Shown here: piece by piece, positions 1-7,631 of the stretch
Position numbering within the stretch: position 1 is the first letter of the stretch
How the letters are laid out: each line of letters starts with the position of its first letter
Assembly (NCBI GenBank): GCA_023396095.1
Contig: JAEWXG010000025.1
Span: 1-59,233, forward strand
Reading direction: 5' to 3'
Source: Bacillota bacterium
GTDB lineage: Bacteria > Bacillota > Clostridia > Christensenellales > UBA3700
Length of the DNA: 59,233 bases
Position numbers and translations under genes: made by a program
Notes under the pieces: generated by a model
What the model was told of the DNA's origin: nothing
The model's database searches: none
The model's input: only the letters and a program-made list of their open reading frames with translations

Positions 1-75
1 TTGTTTTGCATTAAAAAAGAAGGCTTTTTTTGCTTTAATAGCATATTCATTTGCCTTCTTGTCTGTTTTGCTCAT
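1..75 (-). CDS. possible N-terminal fragment of an unknown protein, cut by the window edge
   Basis: Reading the minus strand from an ATG at 75 gives 25 codons without a stop up to the window edge. The peptide starts MSKTDKKANEYAIKAKK and is rich in lysine. The ribosome binding site is weak and the stretch is too short for family assignment, so it may be chance. It diverges from the KilA-N remnant that begins near 121. Confidence 0.25.
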   Translation of the reverse strand, partial: MSKTDKKANEYAIKAKKAFFFNAKQ

Positions 76-120
76 ATTTTGCTTATTTTTCTATCTTTGT
101 ATAGTTGTTTTTATTGGGAA

Positions 121-795
121 ATGATTAATATATCGGAATGGTAGGAACAACTTAACAATCCATATTTTAATATGATCGAATTCGACCAGTTTAAAAATGA
201 TGCTGGTCACAACTATTCCACTTTATCCCCTAAGAAATGGATCGATGGCGTGAACGCCATCGACATTATTTCTGAAGTAGGAAAATGTAATGGCGGTACA
301 TACGCACACAAGGATTGCTCTTCAATTTACGTCTTGGATTTCACCCAAAATCAATTTATACATTATCAAAGAGTTTCAGCGTCTGAAAGCCGATGAATAG
401 AAGCAACTCGTCTGGACGGTAAAGCGAGAACTTGCCAAAATCAATTACCGCATACATACCGATGCAATTAAGGACAATGTTATCATTCCACTTGAAATTA
501 CAAAAAAACAGGCTTCATTCGTTTATGTAAACGAGGCTGATGTTTTGAATGTAGCGCTTTTCGGCATAACCGCAAAGCAGTGGCGAGAGCAAAATCCTGA
601 TAAGAAAGGTAATATGCGTGATTATGCAGAAGTTTCGCAACTTGTATGTCTGAAAACTTGAACACATTTCTAATAGATAACGGGGTAAGCCTGCAAAAGC
701 GCTTAATAGAATTGAATAAAGTGGCAATTCGACAAATGAAAGTTTTGGCAGAAGAAACGCTTAAAGTTCCAGACGGCTCGAGCAATGAGATGTAA
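121..795 (+). pseudogene. decayed KilA-N domain protein
   Basis: Three reading-frame segments join into one recognisable KilA-N domain protein. Frame 1 (121-313) reads EQLNNPYFNMIEFDQFK and continues to GGTYAHKD, after an in-frame TAG at 142. Frame 2 (about 314-655) reads SWISPKINLYIIKEFQRLK, has a TAG after KADE, then gives a segment with KRELAKINYRIHTDAIKDN and AKQWREQNPDKKGN. Frame 1 resumes at about 654 with SENLNTFLIDNGVSLQKRL and ends at the TAA at 793-795. That makes two frameshifts and at least two nonsense codons. KilA-N proteins are DNA-binding proteins of phages and bacterial accessory regions. The gene is dead here, and its upstream part, including the usual N-terminal segment, is not visible. 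The conserved order and spacing of the fragments make the identification firm. Confidence 0.8.
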
Positions 796-796
796 A

Positions 797-988
797 ATGA
801 AATTTTCCGAAAAAGTAAAATATGCAAGAATGAAATTACTTTTAACGCAGGAAGCATTAGCAAAAGAACTCGGCGTGTCTTATGCTACAATTTGCCGTTG
901 GGAAAAAGATAATCGCGAACCACAAATCGTTTCACAAGGCAAATTTTACACCTTTTGCGAAAGCAAAGGCATTAAGTTTGGCAAGTAA
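797..988 (+). CDS. small Xre-family helix-turn-helix regulator
   Basis: A 63-residue protein that is almost entirely one helix-turn-helix domain, with recognition segment LAKELGVSYATICRWEKD at about residues 20-37. The ATG at 797 is chosen because the KilA-N remnant ends two bases earlier (ATGTAAAATG), so the two genes look formerly coupled. A start at 785 would add only four residues. It is intact although its neighbour is ruined. The C-terminal CESKGIKF resembles the CKENNIEL at the end of the broken regulator at 5854-6057, so both probably belong to one family of accessory-region regulators. The target is unknown. Confidence 0.7.
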   Translation: MKFSEKVKYARMKLLLTQEALAKELGVSYATICRWEKDNREPQIVSQGKFYTFCESKGIKFGK

Positions 989-1052
989 AATAGGTATTAG
1001 ACATCGATTACAATTTTCAAGCGATTTAGTTTTAGTAATTTGTTGAATCTCT

Positions 1053-1083
1053 TTTCTAGATTGTCCAATTTTTTGAGTTCACC
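1053..1083 (+). mobile_element. IS3-like terminal remnant, copy 1
   Basis: The 31 bases match 12569-12599 at 28 of 31 positions. They contain TTGTCCAATTTTTTGAGTTC, which on the other strand resembles the GAACCC...GTTGGACA type of terminal inverted repeat seen in IS3-family elements. No transposase remains beside it. The family label is inference from that similarity. Confidence 0.4.
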
Positions 1084-1233
1084 GCAGTAATATTCTTAAC
1101 TTCCGAATCACACTTCTCATAATAGCAATTATATGATTAAAAATTATACAATTACTGCCACAAATTCAATATTTTTTCGAGTTTGTGGCACTCGATTAAA
1201 CAAAATTGTTGTTTTTCACATATTATGGTGGAT

Positions 1234-1289
1234 AATGAAGAGACTAGGTAAGGATGATATTAAAAAAACACATTTGACATTATCTCGGG
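1234..1289 (+). repeat. imperfect direct repeat, left copy, flanking the AAA ATPase gene
   Basis: About 56 bases align with 2789-2844 in the same orientation at roughly 70-75 percent identity by eye. Shared blocks are CTAGG, GGATG, TATTAAAAA, TTTGA and ATTATCT followed by GGG. Both copies can be read as a short peptide starting near M(K/R)xLG, so they may be debris from one duplicated coding sequence. The pair brackets the whole ATPase gene. Confidence 0.45.
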
Positions 1290-1302
1290 CGCATAATAAA
1301 TT

Positions 1303-2664
1303 CTATAAGCAAAATGTCATATATGCAGGAATACAAATAACACCATCTTCCCTAATTTGAAAATTTTTAGGATGGATAATATATGAACTATTAATTCTTT
1401 CTTTATAAATCAAATTAAATTTATCTAATGATGTGGTTGTATATTTTTTTGATGATTTGACCTCAATTGGTGAAATCTTTACATTTGTCTTATCTCCACT
1501 AATAATTATAAAATCAATTTCAATATCATTTCTATGTTTTTCATCGTTATAATGATTATAAAAATACAGTTTATGACCTAAGGCAACAAGCATTTGAGCA
1601 ATAACATTTTCATATAACATTCCTTTATTAATCGACAATTTATCTTGAAGAATGGCCGCATAAATGTTTTTAGCAACTTCAGGGAATTCATCAAAAGCAT
1701 GGGAAAATAAAAGCCCAGTATCATTCATATAGCACTTGATATATGTTCTATCTTCATTAAAAGATAATCCCACATTTGGATCATTACTAGAAAAGCATTC
1801 GTTACAAATCATAGAATCAGCAAGCCAAAAAAATGTTTCTTCATATGATATTGCTCTATTGGTAGTATCTATTGAATTGATTTTTACACGTTTCTCATGT
1901 GAAGATAAGAAACTTGGAATTCTATCATATATAGATAAAACTTTAGCTTGATAATTTTGATCTATTTTCATTATGTCATTTCTATATGTTTTTAATATAT
2001 CTCTTTTTTCATCATCACAATTCCCAAATTGCTTATTGTCAGATATAAACGCACTTACTACTTTAGGCATTCCACCAACCAACAAATATTGTTTAAATAA
2101 AAACATTGCTTTTTTATGTAGTGGGTCTAACAATGCCTTCTTATTATTAAAACATTCTTTTATGTATTCTATCATTTTTTCTTCACCAATAGCCCATGCA
2201 AATTCTTCAAAATCCATTGGATACATTTGAATAGTTTTTTCTTCAGATGGAATTAATATGTTTTTTGTGTTTTCTTTTATAGATATTAGTGAGCCAGTTT
2301 CTATATAATCATATCTTCCATCTCTAACCAAATGCTTTATAGCTTCACGAGCTCTAGGAAAACTTTGAACTTCATCAAATATTAATAATGAATCTCTATG
2401 ATAAAGTGTTACACCATATTCAAGAGATATCATCATAAATAATGAGTCTAAATCATTTAGGAAACTATTAAAACCTTCCTTAATTGAAGGGGATGCCATA
2501 GAAAAATCTATTAAAACATAACTCTTATAATTGTTTTTTCCAAATTCCTCAGCAATAGTTGATTTACCTATTCTTCTAGCTCCCTCAATTAAAATTGCTT
2601 TATTGCCTTTCGATTTGTTTTTCCATTCTAAAAGTTTGTCATATATTTTTCTTTTAAAAATCAT
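1303..2664 (-). CDS. AAA ATPase with DUF4143-type C-terminal domain
   Basis: A 453-residue ATPase. Walker A is GARRIGKST near residue 29 and Walker B is LLIFDEVQ near residue 93. The C-terminal third contains EIDFIII and SPIEVKSSKKY, the nuclease-like DUF4143 pattern. I start at the ATG at 2664 because a strong AGAAGGGGG site lies about seven bases upstream. A longer TTG start at 2682 would overlap that site. Proteins of this class are common in accessory regions of gut bacteria and archaea, and their biological role is unsettled. The gene stands alone, is flanked by imperfect direct repeats (1234-1289 and 2789-2844), and sits beside a restriction-modification cassette, so a mobile or defence cargo role is plausible but inferred. 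Confidence 0.8.
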   Translation of the reverse strand: MIFKRKIYDKLLEWKNKSKGNKAILIEGARRIGKSTIAEEFGKNNYKSYVLIDFSMASPSIKEGFNSFLNDLDSLFMMISLEYGVTLYHRDSLLIFDEVQSFPRAREAIKHLVRDGRYDYIETGSLISIKENTKNILIPSEEKTIQMYPMDFEEFAWAIGEEKMIEYIKECFNNKKALLDPLHKKAMFLFKQYLLVGGMPKVVSAFISDNKQFGNCDDEKRDILKTYRNDIMKIDQNYQAKVLSIYDRIPSFLSSHEKRVKINSIDTTNRAISYEETFFWLADSMICNECFSSNDPNVGLSFNEDRTYIKCYMNDTGLLFSHAFDEFPEVAKNIYAAILQDKLSINKGMLYENVIAQMLVALGHKLYFYNHYNDEKHRNDIEIDFIIISGDKTNVKISPIEVKSSKKYTTTSLDKFNLIYKERINSSYIIHPKNFQIREDGVICIPAYMTFCL

Positions 2665-2788
2665 AATAACCCCCTTCTTCAATTACGCAATTTAATTATA
2701 CTAATAATTTCGCAAATACGCAATATAAAATGGAGAAAAAATTGCAATTGCGCAGACAATTTGCAAATTATCAAACTTGTTGTTAATA

Positions 2789-2844
2789 AATGAGAATGCT
2801 AGGCATGGATGGGTATTAAAAAGCGCCTTTGATATTATCTTGGG
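2789..2844 (+). repeat. imperfect direct repeat, right copy
   Basis: Partner of 1234-1289, lying about 125 bases upstream of the ATPase start. It has the same orientation and the same ordered blocks (CTAGG, GGATG, TATTAAAAA, TTTGATATTATCT). No gene is seen between 2845 and 2895. Confidence 0.45.
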
Positions 2845-2895
2845 TTGGGTTCAAAAATTAAAAATTACGTTAAAAACCAAATCAAAAATAGCAAA

Positions 2896-3655
2896 CTACG
2901 ATTTTCTTTCTATTAAATGATAAACCTTGTCCATAAATTTAACAAAATCATTTACTATCACTACTTTTGATTGAAAACTTTCTTTAGTAATTTTTTCAGA
3001 AAACTTGATTAAACCCTCATCGTCAATATGTCTTAGATAATAATTTTTATAATCACTTATGGTTTTAATTTTAGCATTTAAATTCTTAGGTTCTTTTAAA
3101 TGCAACAAAACTAATAACATTCTATTTGGATTATGAATTAATAAATCTGGATTATCTTTTGATAATATTTCGTATTTTGAAAATTTATCATTTTTTTCGT
3201 TTGTATAATCTTCCCATTTTTTATATTGTTTTTTTTTCATCGAAATATGGAATTTTATCAAATAAAATCAACACTTGAAAATATGGTACTGAAACGGAAC
3301 GGATATTAACAGTTTCTCCTAACATATTATCAAAATAATTAACAAGATTTTGAGCGACATTTCTCATTGCGAATTTGATTGCAAATCCACCTATTGGTCT
3401 ATCTTTATCAAATACTGATATGTCTACTTTTTTATCTGCATATTTGCCTGTTATTATACCTTCTTTACCATTAACTCCATCAAGGCCCAAAGATTTAATT
3501 ATATATTCATTATCAAAACGTTCTTTTAAATCTTTAGCAAATGCTGAATGAAGTGGCTTTAATTTCTCATTACTAGTACTACTTCCATTTTTTAAATATA
3601 TTTCAAATGATTCTTTGATAGCTTCTAAATATTGATTATTTTTATATTTTTTCAT
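2896..3655 (-). pseudogene. second restriction endonuclease-like gene, frameshifted at an A9 tract
   Basis: Two overlapping frames together make a paralog of the intact gene upstream (3652-4383). The first (3655-3221) reads YLEAIKESFEIYLKNGSS, KKVDISVF, GGFAIKFAMRNVAQN and NYFDNMLGETVNIRS, then stops just after FDEKKTI. The second (3261-2896) carries KKKQYKKWEDYTNEKND and continues to YHLIERKS. The break is at nine A residues on the coding strand (3229-3237), and eight would fuse the frames as FDEKKQYKKWEDY. Length and order match the neighbour, and the first ATG overlaps its stop by four bases. A homopolymer this long could slip, making the gene switchable, or it may be decay or a sequencing error. 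An ATG at 3240 directly before the A tract could also start the downstream frame by itself. Confidence 0.75.
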
Positions 3656-4383
3656 TTCATCTTACCTAAAATTGTATGACAAGTCTTTGGAAGATATCTT
3701 TCATAATCATTCAAAATAACTGCATTGCCAAAATTATCATCTATTTTATTAGAGTACACCATTAAATCATCATCATTAATCACTGATAAATAATAATCAG
3801 CATATTCTTTATCATCCTTAAATTGATAATTAGACTTTTTTTCTTTTAATTTAACTAAAACGACTAATGTCTTATCCGGAGTATGAAAAAATAAAACAGG
3901 ATCATCGGATGATAAATTTATATATTTATCAAGGTTATGCTCGGTAATCACATCATATCTAGAAAAAACTCCACCATTTTTATAATATGGTACTTTATCA
4001 AAAATAATAAAAATTTGAAAGTAAGGGATAGCGTTCGCTCTAAGATTTGCTGTTTCACCAAGCATGTTTTCAAAATAATTGTTGCTATTTTGCGAATAAT
4101 TCCTCATCACAAATTTTACTGCATAACCTGCAATTGCTTTTCCTTTATAGTTTATTGTTATATCAACATTTTTGGGATAATATCTACCATTTATGCTTCC
4201 CTCTTTATCACTACCATATCCTTGTGAAAGAATAGAAAAATCTTTTCCTAAAAGTTCATGAAGATCATTAGCAATGTGTCCATGTAATGTTTTTAATTTT
4301 GCTGTGCTTCGTGATGTACCAACTGATAAATATGTTTCAAATGAATCTCTTATCACTTCTAAAAATTGTTCATTATTTAACAT
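3652..4383 (-). CDS. putative type II restriction endonuclease
   Basis: A 243-residue protein coded directly after a DNA methyltransferase, overlapping it by about ten bases, which suggests the cognate nuclease. A possible PD-(D/E)xK-like core is visible: NVDITINYKGKAIAGYAVKF (about residues 72-91), giving an aspartate and a later lysine after a beta-strand, though the usual acidic residue before the lysine is alanine. The following MRNYSQN...NYFENMLGETANLR is shared with the downstream paralog. The start is the ATG at 4383, with AGGAGG eight bases upstream. A TTG one codon earlier is less likely. I do not recognise a named enzyme family or the site. The nuclease role rests on context plus this motif. 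Confidence 0.6.
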   Translation of the reverse strand: MLNNEQFLEVIRDSFETYLSVGTSRSTAKLKTLHGHIANDLHELLGKDFSILSQGYGSDKEGSINGRYYPKNVDITINYKGKAIAGYAVKFVMRNYSQNSNNYFENMLGETANLRANAIPYFQIFIIFDKVPYYKNGGVFSRYDVITEHNLDKYINLSSDDPVLFFHTPDKTLVVLVKLKEKKSNYQFKDDKEYADYYLSVINDDDLMVYSNKIDDNFGNAVILNDYERYLPKTCHTILGKMK

Positions 4384-5854
4384 CAAAAATCCCTCCTTCT
4401 CCTATTTTGTAATCAAGGTAGCATTTAACATCCTTAGATGAGAAAGTATAATATCCACCGCTTTTATATTTCCCTAACAAAGATATGTAGATTCCAAATT
4501 CATCATCTAATAATGCTTGCTTGATTATAGATGTTGAAATTGCATCGCTAATGATGTATAAGCCACTATAAACCCCACTTCCTGCAGGAACATCTATAAT
4601 TTTTAAATCTTTTGATTCTCTTATTAATGCATTGATAGCTATTTTATCCTTGTATGTATCATTTAACGCTTGACTGCGACCAAAAGCATACCAATAATCA
4701 TTAAAATCTTTTTCATTGTCTCTACCAATTAAATCTTGTTTTTTTGATAGAATATAATCGTACATTTCAGTATCATTTTTTAATTCTTTCTCAGTTACTA
4801 ATTTGGCATTTTTATCATACGGATAAAATATTTTTGTCCATAATCCCCTTGATGCTTTAACAACAGGAATAATAAATTTAGATTCAAATGCGAAATTATT
4901 GATGAAAATCTTATCTGCTAATGTTGCATATCCATTTTTAATTTGCACATCGGCCTTCTTTAAGTTGTATATTATTTTTTTAAGGATATTCAGATTTTCT
5001 TTTTTTGAAAAATAGTATTTATTGTTGATAATATAATCAGCAGATAGTAAATGTTCTATATGCTTTTGCTTTAATTTAATTTCATCAAACTCAAAATACT
5101 CTAATTCTTCATGCTGTTTTCGTTTATTTATACAAACAATTGTCGTATATGTTATTGCATTAAATGGTTGAAAATGTTTTAAATCACAAATACTTTCTAG
5201 CCAATTTTTACTATTTAAGTAGTTTCTCATATTTGTCCCAGCTACACTTGTAAAGAATGAAGACGGAGTAATATAACAAAGAATTCCTGATTCATTTAAC
5301 ATTTTTATTCCAACTTCATAAAAAACTATATATAAATCCGTCATTCCTCCGTTTCCAAAAATATAACTTTTTACTGAATTAAAATCTTCGTTTAAATTAT
5401 GCACTCTAACATACGGTGGATTTCCTAAAACAAAATCCATTTTTCCATCAAATCGATTAATTTCTAATGTGTCTCCATTAAAAAAATCCCATTTAACATT
5501 ATTAACCCCATACATAGAGGCTACTTGTGAACATCTTTGGGCACAAACATCAAATTCCTCTTTTTCTATTTCGATGGCATGTATGTATTTTTCTAATTGC
5601 TGTTTAAGTTCATTTAAATCATCGTTGCATTGTAAAAAGTCTTTACAATATCTATCTACAATTTGAATCATGAACTGTCCGTCACCACAACTATTATCAA
5701 TAACATGTTTTTTATTTATGTTTGATAATACGTAATGTCCTTGATTTAATATATCTTCCACTAGATAGTCTGGAGTAAATATTTTCCCTCTATGTTTTAC
5801 TTTAATAAATTCCTCTGATGGTTTTTCGTATTTATAAATTTTGCCTTCTGTCAT
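4373..5854 (-). CDS. N6-adenine DNA methyltransferase, TaqI-like class, type II restriction-modification
   Basis: A 493-residue methyltransferase that puts a methyl group from S-adenosylmethionine on adenine N6 in DNA. The cofactor motif DNSCGDGQF lies near residue 52 and the catalytic motif NPPYVR near residue 145. This order (motif I before IV) and a long C-terminal region fit the gamma class with a TaqI-like specificity domain (for example FGRSQALNDTYKDK). The start overlaps the stop of the broken regulator as TAATG, so regulator, methyltransferase and two nuclease-like genes form one minus-strand operon. The recognition sequence cannot be read from the protein. Confidence 0.9.
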   Translation of the reverse strand: MTEGKIYKYEKPSEEFIKVKHRGKIFTPDYLVEDILNQGHYVLSNINKKHVIDNSCGDGQFMIQIVDRYCKDFLQCNDDLNELKQQLEKYIHAIEIEKEEFDVCAQRCSQVASMYGVNNVKWDFFNGDTLEINRFDGKMDFVLGNPPYVRVHNLNEDFNSVKSYIFGNGGMTDLYIVFYEVGIKMLNESGILCYITPSSFFTSVAGTNMRNYLNSKNWLESICDLKHFQPFNAITYTTIVCINKRKQHEELEYFEFDEIKLKQKHIEHLLSADYIINNKYYFSKKENLNILKKIIYNLKKADVQIKNGYATLADKIFINNFAFESKFIIPVVKASRGLWTKIFYPYDKNAKLVTEKELKNDTEMYDYILSKKQDLIGRDNEKDFNDYWYAFGRSQALNDTYKDKIAINALIRESKDLKIIDVPAGSGVYSGLYIISDAISTSIIKQALLDDEFGIYISLLGKYKSGGYYTFSSKDVKCYLDYKIGEGGIFDVK

Positions 5855-6057
5855 TATTCATCTACCTCTTTCAATTCAATATTGTTTTCTTTACATAACC
5901 GCACTATTTGTTTTCTAGCATTTGTAGTTGATCTATTAAGAGCGTTTTCCCATCTATTGATTGAGGTAAAAAAACACCAAGCATTTTCGCAAATCCAGCT
6001 TGTGTCATTATTAACTTATCTCGCAAGTCTTTAACAGCTTTTTGATAATTAATCATA
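5854..6057 (-). pseudogene. Xre-type controller of the restriction-modification operon, frameshifted at an A7/T7 tract
   Basis: From ATG 6057 the minus strand reads MINYQKAVKDLRDKLIMTQA and AGFAKMLGV, then leaves frame at seven T on the coding strand (plus strand A7 at 5968-5974). In the next frame it continues FTSINRWENALNRSTTNARK and IVRLCKENNIELKEVDE, to a TAA overlapping the methyltransferase ATG. Joined, this is a 67-68-residue helix-turn-helix protein of the same type as 797-988. Six or nine T would restore the frame. As it stands it makes only 50 residues with half a recognition helix. Its position suggests a controller (C) protein for the operon, which is inference. Confidence 0.7.
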
Positions 6058-6309
6058 TGAAACCTTCATAATCGTTAATAAAGACTAAAATTGTATATAT
6101 TATTAAATTTGATAAAATTTTGATAAAAAATGTTAATTATTCGCCAAAATAGAGATTTTTTTGAGAAATATATGCTACAATATTGCTAAATTAGTGAAGT
6201 CTATCGAGGCATCAAAAGGTATACATTTTGGTATCTCTTTTTTATTTTCAATAAACTTGATAAAACAAAGGTTTTATGGCTTTATATATAAAACTGGAGG
6301 TGAATTAAG
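6058..6309. promoter_or_regulatory. divergent control region with TTTGATAAAA direct repeats
   Basis: This AT-rich space separates the minus-strand restriction-modification operon from the plus-strand recombinase. Two exact copies of TTTGATAAAA lie at 6108-6117 and 6119-6128, an 11-bp period (one helical turn). A third near-copy (TTGATAAAA) is at 6257-6265. Regularly spaced repeats between a controller gene and its divergent neighbour are what a C-protein operator looks like, but binding is not shown. A strong GGAGGTG at 6296-6302 serves the recombinase. Confidence 0.4.
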
Positions 6310-6909
6310 TTGATTTATGCTTATATTAGAGTTTCAACAAAAGTGCAAAAAATAGATAGACAATATGAAGAAATTAAAGCATTTGGAGTAGATGATAAAT
6401 GCATCTATGTAGATAAAGAATCTGGTAAGGATTTTGATAGAATTAACTATAAAAGATTAATTAAGAAATTAAAAAAAGACGACCTGCTAATTGTTAAATC
6501 AATAGATCGTCTTGGCAGAAATTATAAAATGATATTAGATGAATGGAGTTATATTACTAAAGTTAAAGAAGCAGATATTAAAGTATTAGATATGCCACTT
6601 CTTGATACTAGGATTGAAGGTAAAAATCTAGTAGGTAAATTTATAAGTGATATAGTTCTACAAGTATTATCGTTCGTAGCCGAAAATGAACGAAATAGTA
6701 TAAGAGAAAGACAAGCAGAAGGAATAAGAATTGCAAAAGAAAAAGGTGTTAAGTTTGGCAGACCTAAAGTATCTACACCACCTAACACCAATGAAATATT
6801 AGATAAATACATTAACCATGAAATTACAAATACTGAGGCAGCTAAACTAATTGGAGTATCTAGAGGTACATTTTTTAGGCTAGTTAAAGAACGGAAATTT
6901 AAATATTAA
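6310..6909 (+). CDS. serine recombinase (resolvase/invertase family)
   Basis: A 199-residue small serine recombinase of normal size. The catalytic N-terminal domain begins IYAYIRVSTKVQKIDRQ with the nucleophile Ser9, followed by the arginine cluster SIDRLGRN near residue 65 and the long E-helix ENERNSIRERQAEGI near residue 125. The C-terminal helix-turn-helix is NTEAAKLIGVSRGTFFRLV (residues 174-192). The start is TTG, chosen because GGAGGTG lies seven bases upstream and the fold begins at once. It resolves or inverts DNA between short sites. The cluster of TGCAAC motifs just downstream (6933-7037) is a candidate site region. It is probably the mobility or inversion gene of this island. Confidence 0.92.
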   Translation: MIYAYIRVSTKVQKIDRQYEEIKAFGVDDKCIYVDKESGKDFDRINYKRLIKKLKKDDLLIVKSIDRLGRNYKMILDEWSYITKVKEADIKVLDMPLLDTRIEGKNLVGKFISDIVLQVLSFVAENERNSIRERQAEGIRIAKEKGVKFGRPKVSTPPNTNEILDKYINHEITNTEAAKLIGVSRGTFFRLVKERKFKY

Positions 6910-6932
6910 TAGTAATTTTTAGACAGAAGAAT

Positions 6933-7037
6933 TGCAACTCACTATAATGCAACACCATTTCTTTTTTAGCCTTAATTTTGCAACTGCTCTCTGCTTTTGC
7001 AACAAAAAATGCAAACCCTAGCATTTGAAACTGCAAC
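6933..7037 (+). repeat. cluster of TGCAAC motifs between recombinase and tmRNA gene
   Basis: TGCAAC occurs at 6933, 6948, 6979, 6998 and 7032, with a near-copy TGCAAA at 7010. All six are in the same orientation within 105 bases, mostly preceded by T or A. This is far denser than expected in AT-rich DNA. The cluster lies immediately after the serine recombinase, so it may be a recombination or regulatory site. There is no gene here. Confidence 0.4.
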
Positions 7038-7129
7038 CCACTTAAATTTAAAACATAAACTTTTGATACGTAATATAAAATGATATAAAATAACGAGTGT
7101 TAAACTCCGGTTTTTAAGCTTTAAAAACA

Positions 7130-7163
7130 AAAGATGTGACACTTTTAACAGTATCACATCTTT
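7130..7163 (-). terminator. intrinsic terminator of the tmRNA gene
   Basis: A perfect 10-bp stem, AAAGATGTGA (7130-7139) with TCACATCTTT (7154-7163), followed on the minus strand by TTGTTTTT. It lies 11 bases beyond the CCA end of the tmRNA. Confidence 0.8.
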
Positions 7164-7173
7164 CTAGACAGAT

Positions 7174-7512
7174 TGGTGGAGATGCAGGGATTTGAACCCT
7201 GGTCCAAACAACAATCAAGAGTGCTTTCTTCATGCTTAGTTCTTATTTTAAATTCATTTAATATCGTCTAGGAACAAACTATATTAAGTATATTCTCTAA
7301 GTAATTAATAAAATCGAGACGCTTTTATTAATTTTCCACATGTGTGACCCTACGCTTATATGTAGACTCTAAGTTTCGGGGTTTAGACTGACTATGCAGC
7401 TAAAGCTAATTTGCTATTTTTGTTAGCATTTATTGTATTGTACCTTTTAAAGTAGCGGCACTACTGCATGCTTACAAACCATCACGTTATCTGTCGAATC
7501 CAGAACATCCCC
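7174..7512 (-). ncRNA. ssrA: transfer-messenger RNA (tmRNA)
   Basis: The 339-base RNA begins GGGGATGTTCTGGATTCGAC and ends with a T-arm (GGTTCAAATCC) and GCATCTCCACCA. The ends pair as a 7-bp acceptor stem (GGGGATG with CATCTCC, one G-U). The tag reading frame at 7427-7392 starts at GCT and encodes ANKNSKLALAA before TAG, with the typical LALAA degradation end. tmRNA rescues ribosomes stalled on broken messages and tags the products for proteolysis. It has its own promoter (7524-7552) and terminator (7130-7163). Accessory DNA begins directly past its 3' end, a common integration position for genomic islands. Confidence 0.97.
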
Positions 7513-7523
7513 ACGTGTTAATT

Positions 7524-7552
7524 ATTATATATTCAAAATATTAACTTTACAA
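7524..7552 (-). promoter_or_regulatory. promoter of ssrA
   Basis: On the minus strand TTGTAA (7552-7547) and TATAAT (7529-7524) are separated by exactly 17 bases. The -10 ends 11 bases before the mature 5' end of the tmRNA. Confidence 0.75.
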
Positions 7553-7631
7553 TTATTTTTATTATCATTATGTCCATTAAAATCCTCAATTTTAACTTTT
7601 TACTAACCTTTCTAATCTCGTTTCTTATTCT

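Larger units (their letters stand above)
989..1302. other. gene-poor stretch with mobile-element debris
   Basis: No convincing gene is seen. It contains a 31-bp IS3-like end (1053-1083) and the left copy of an imperfect direct repeat (1234-1289). A 75-codon open frame from 1133 runs through the repeat into the 3' end of the ATPase gene on the other strand. It has no ribosome binding site and no recognisable motif. Confidence 0.5.

Noticed and set aside
242..261. Perfect inverted repeat CGATGGCG-TGAA-CGCCATCG
   Set aside because: It lies inside the KilA-N coding remnant and encodes conserved residues (WIDGVNAID), so it is better explained by codons than by an operator or terminator. No T-run follows.
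1133..1360. 75-codon open frame on the plus strand
   Set aside because: No ribosome binding site, no motif, crosses a repeat and overlaps the ATPase gene. Chance frame in AT-rich DNA.
4381..4386. TTG start for the intact endonuclease gene
   Set aside because: The adjacent ATG at 4383 is only one codon later with a suitable eight-base spacing to AGGAGG.
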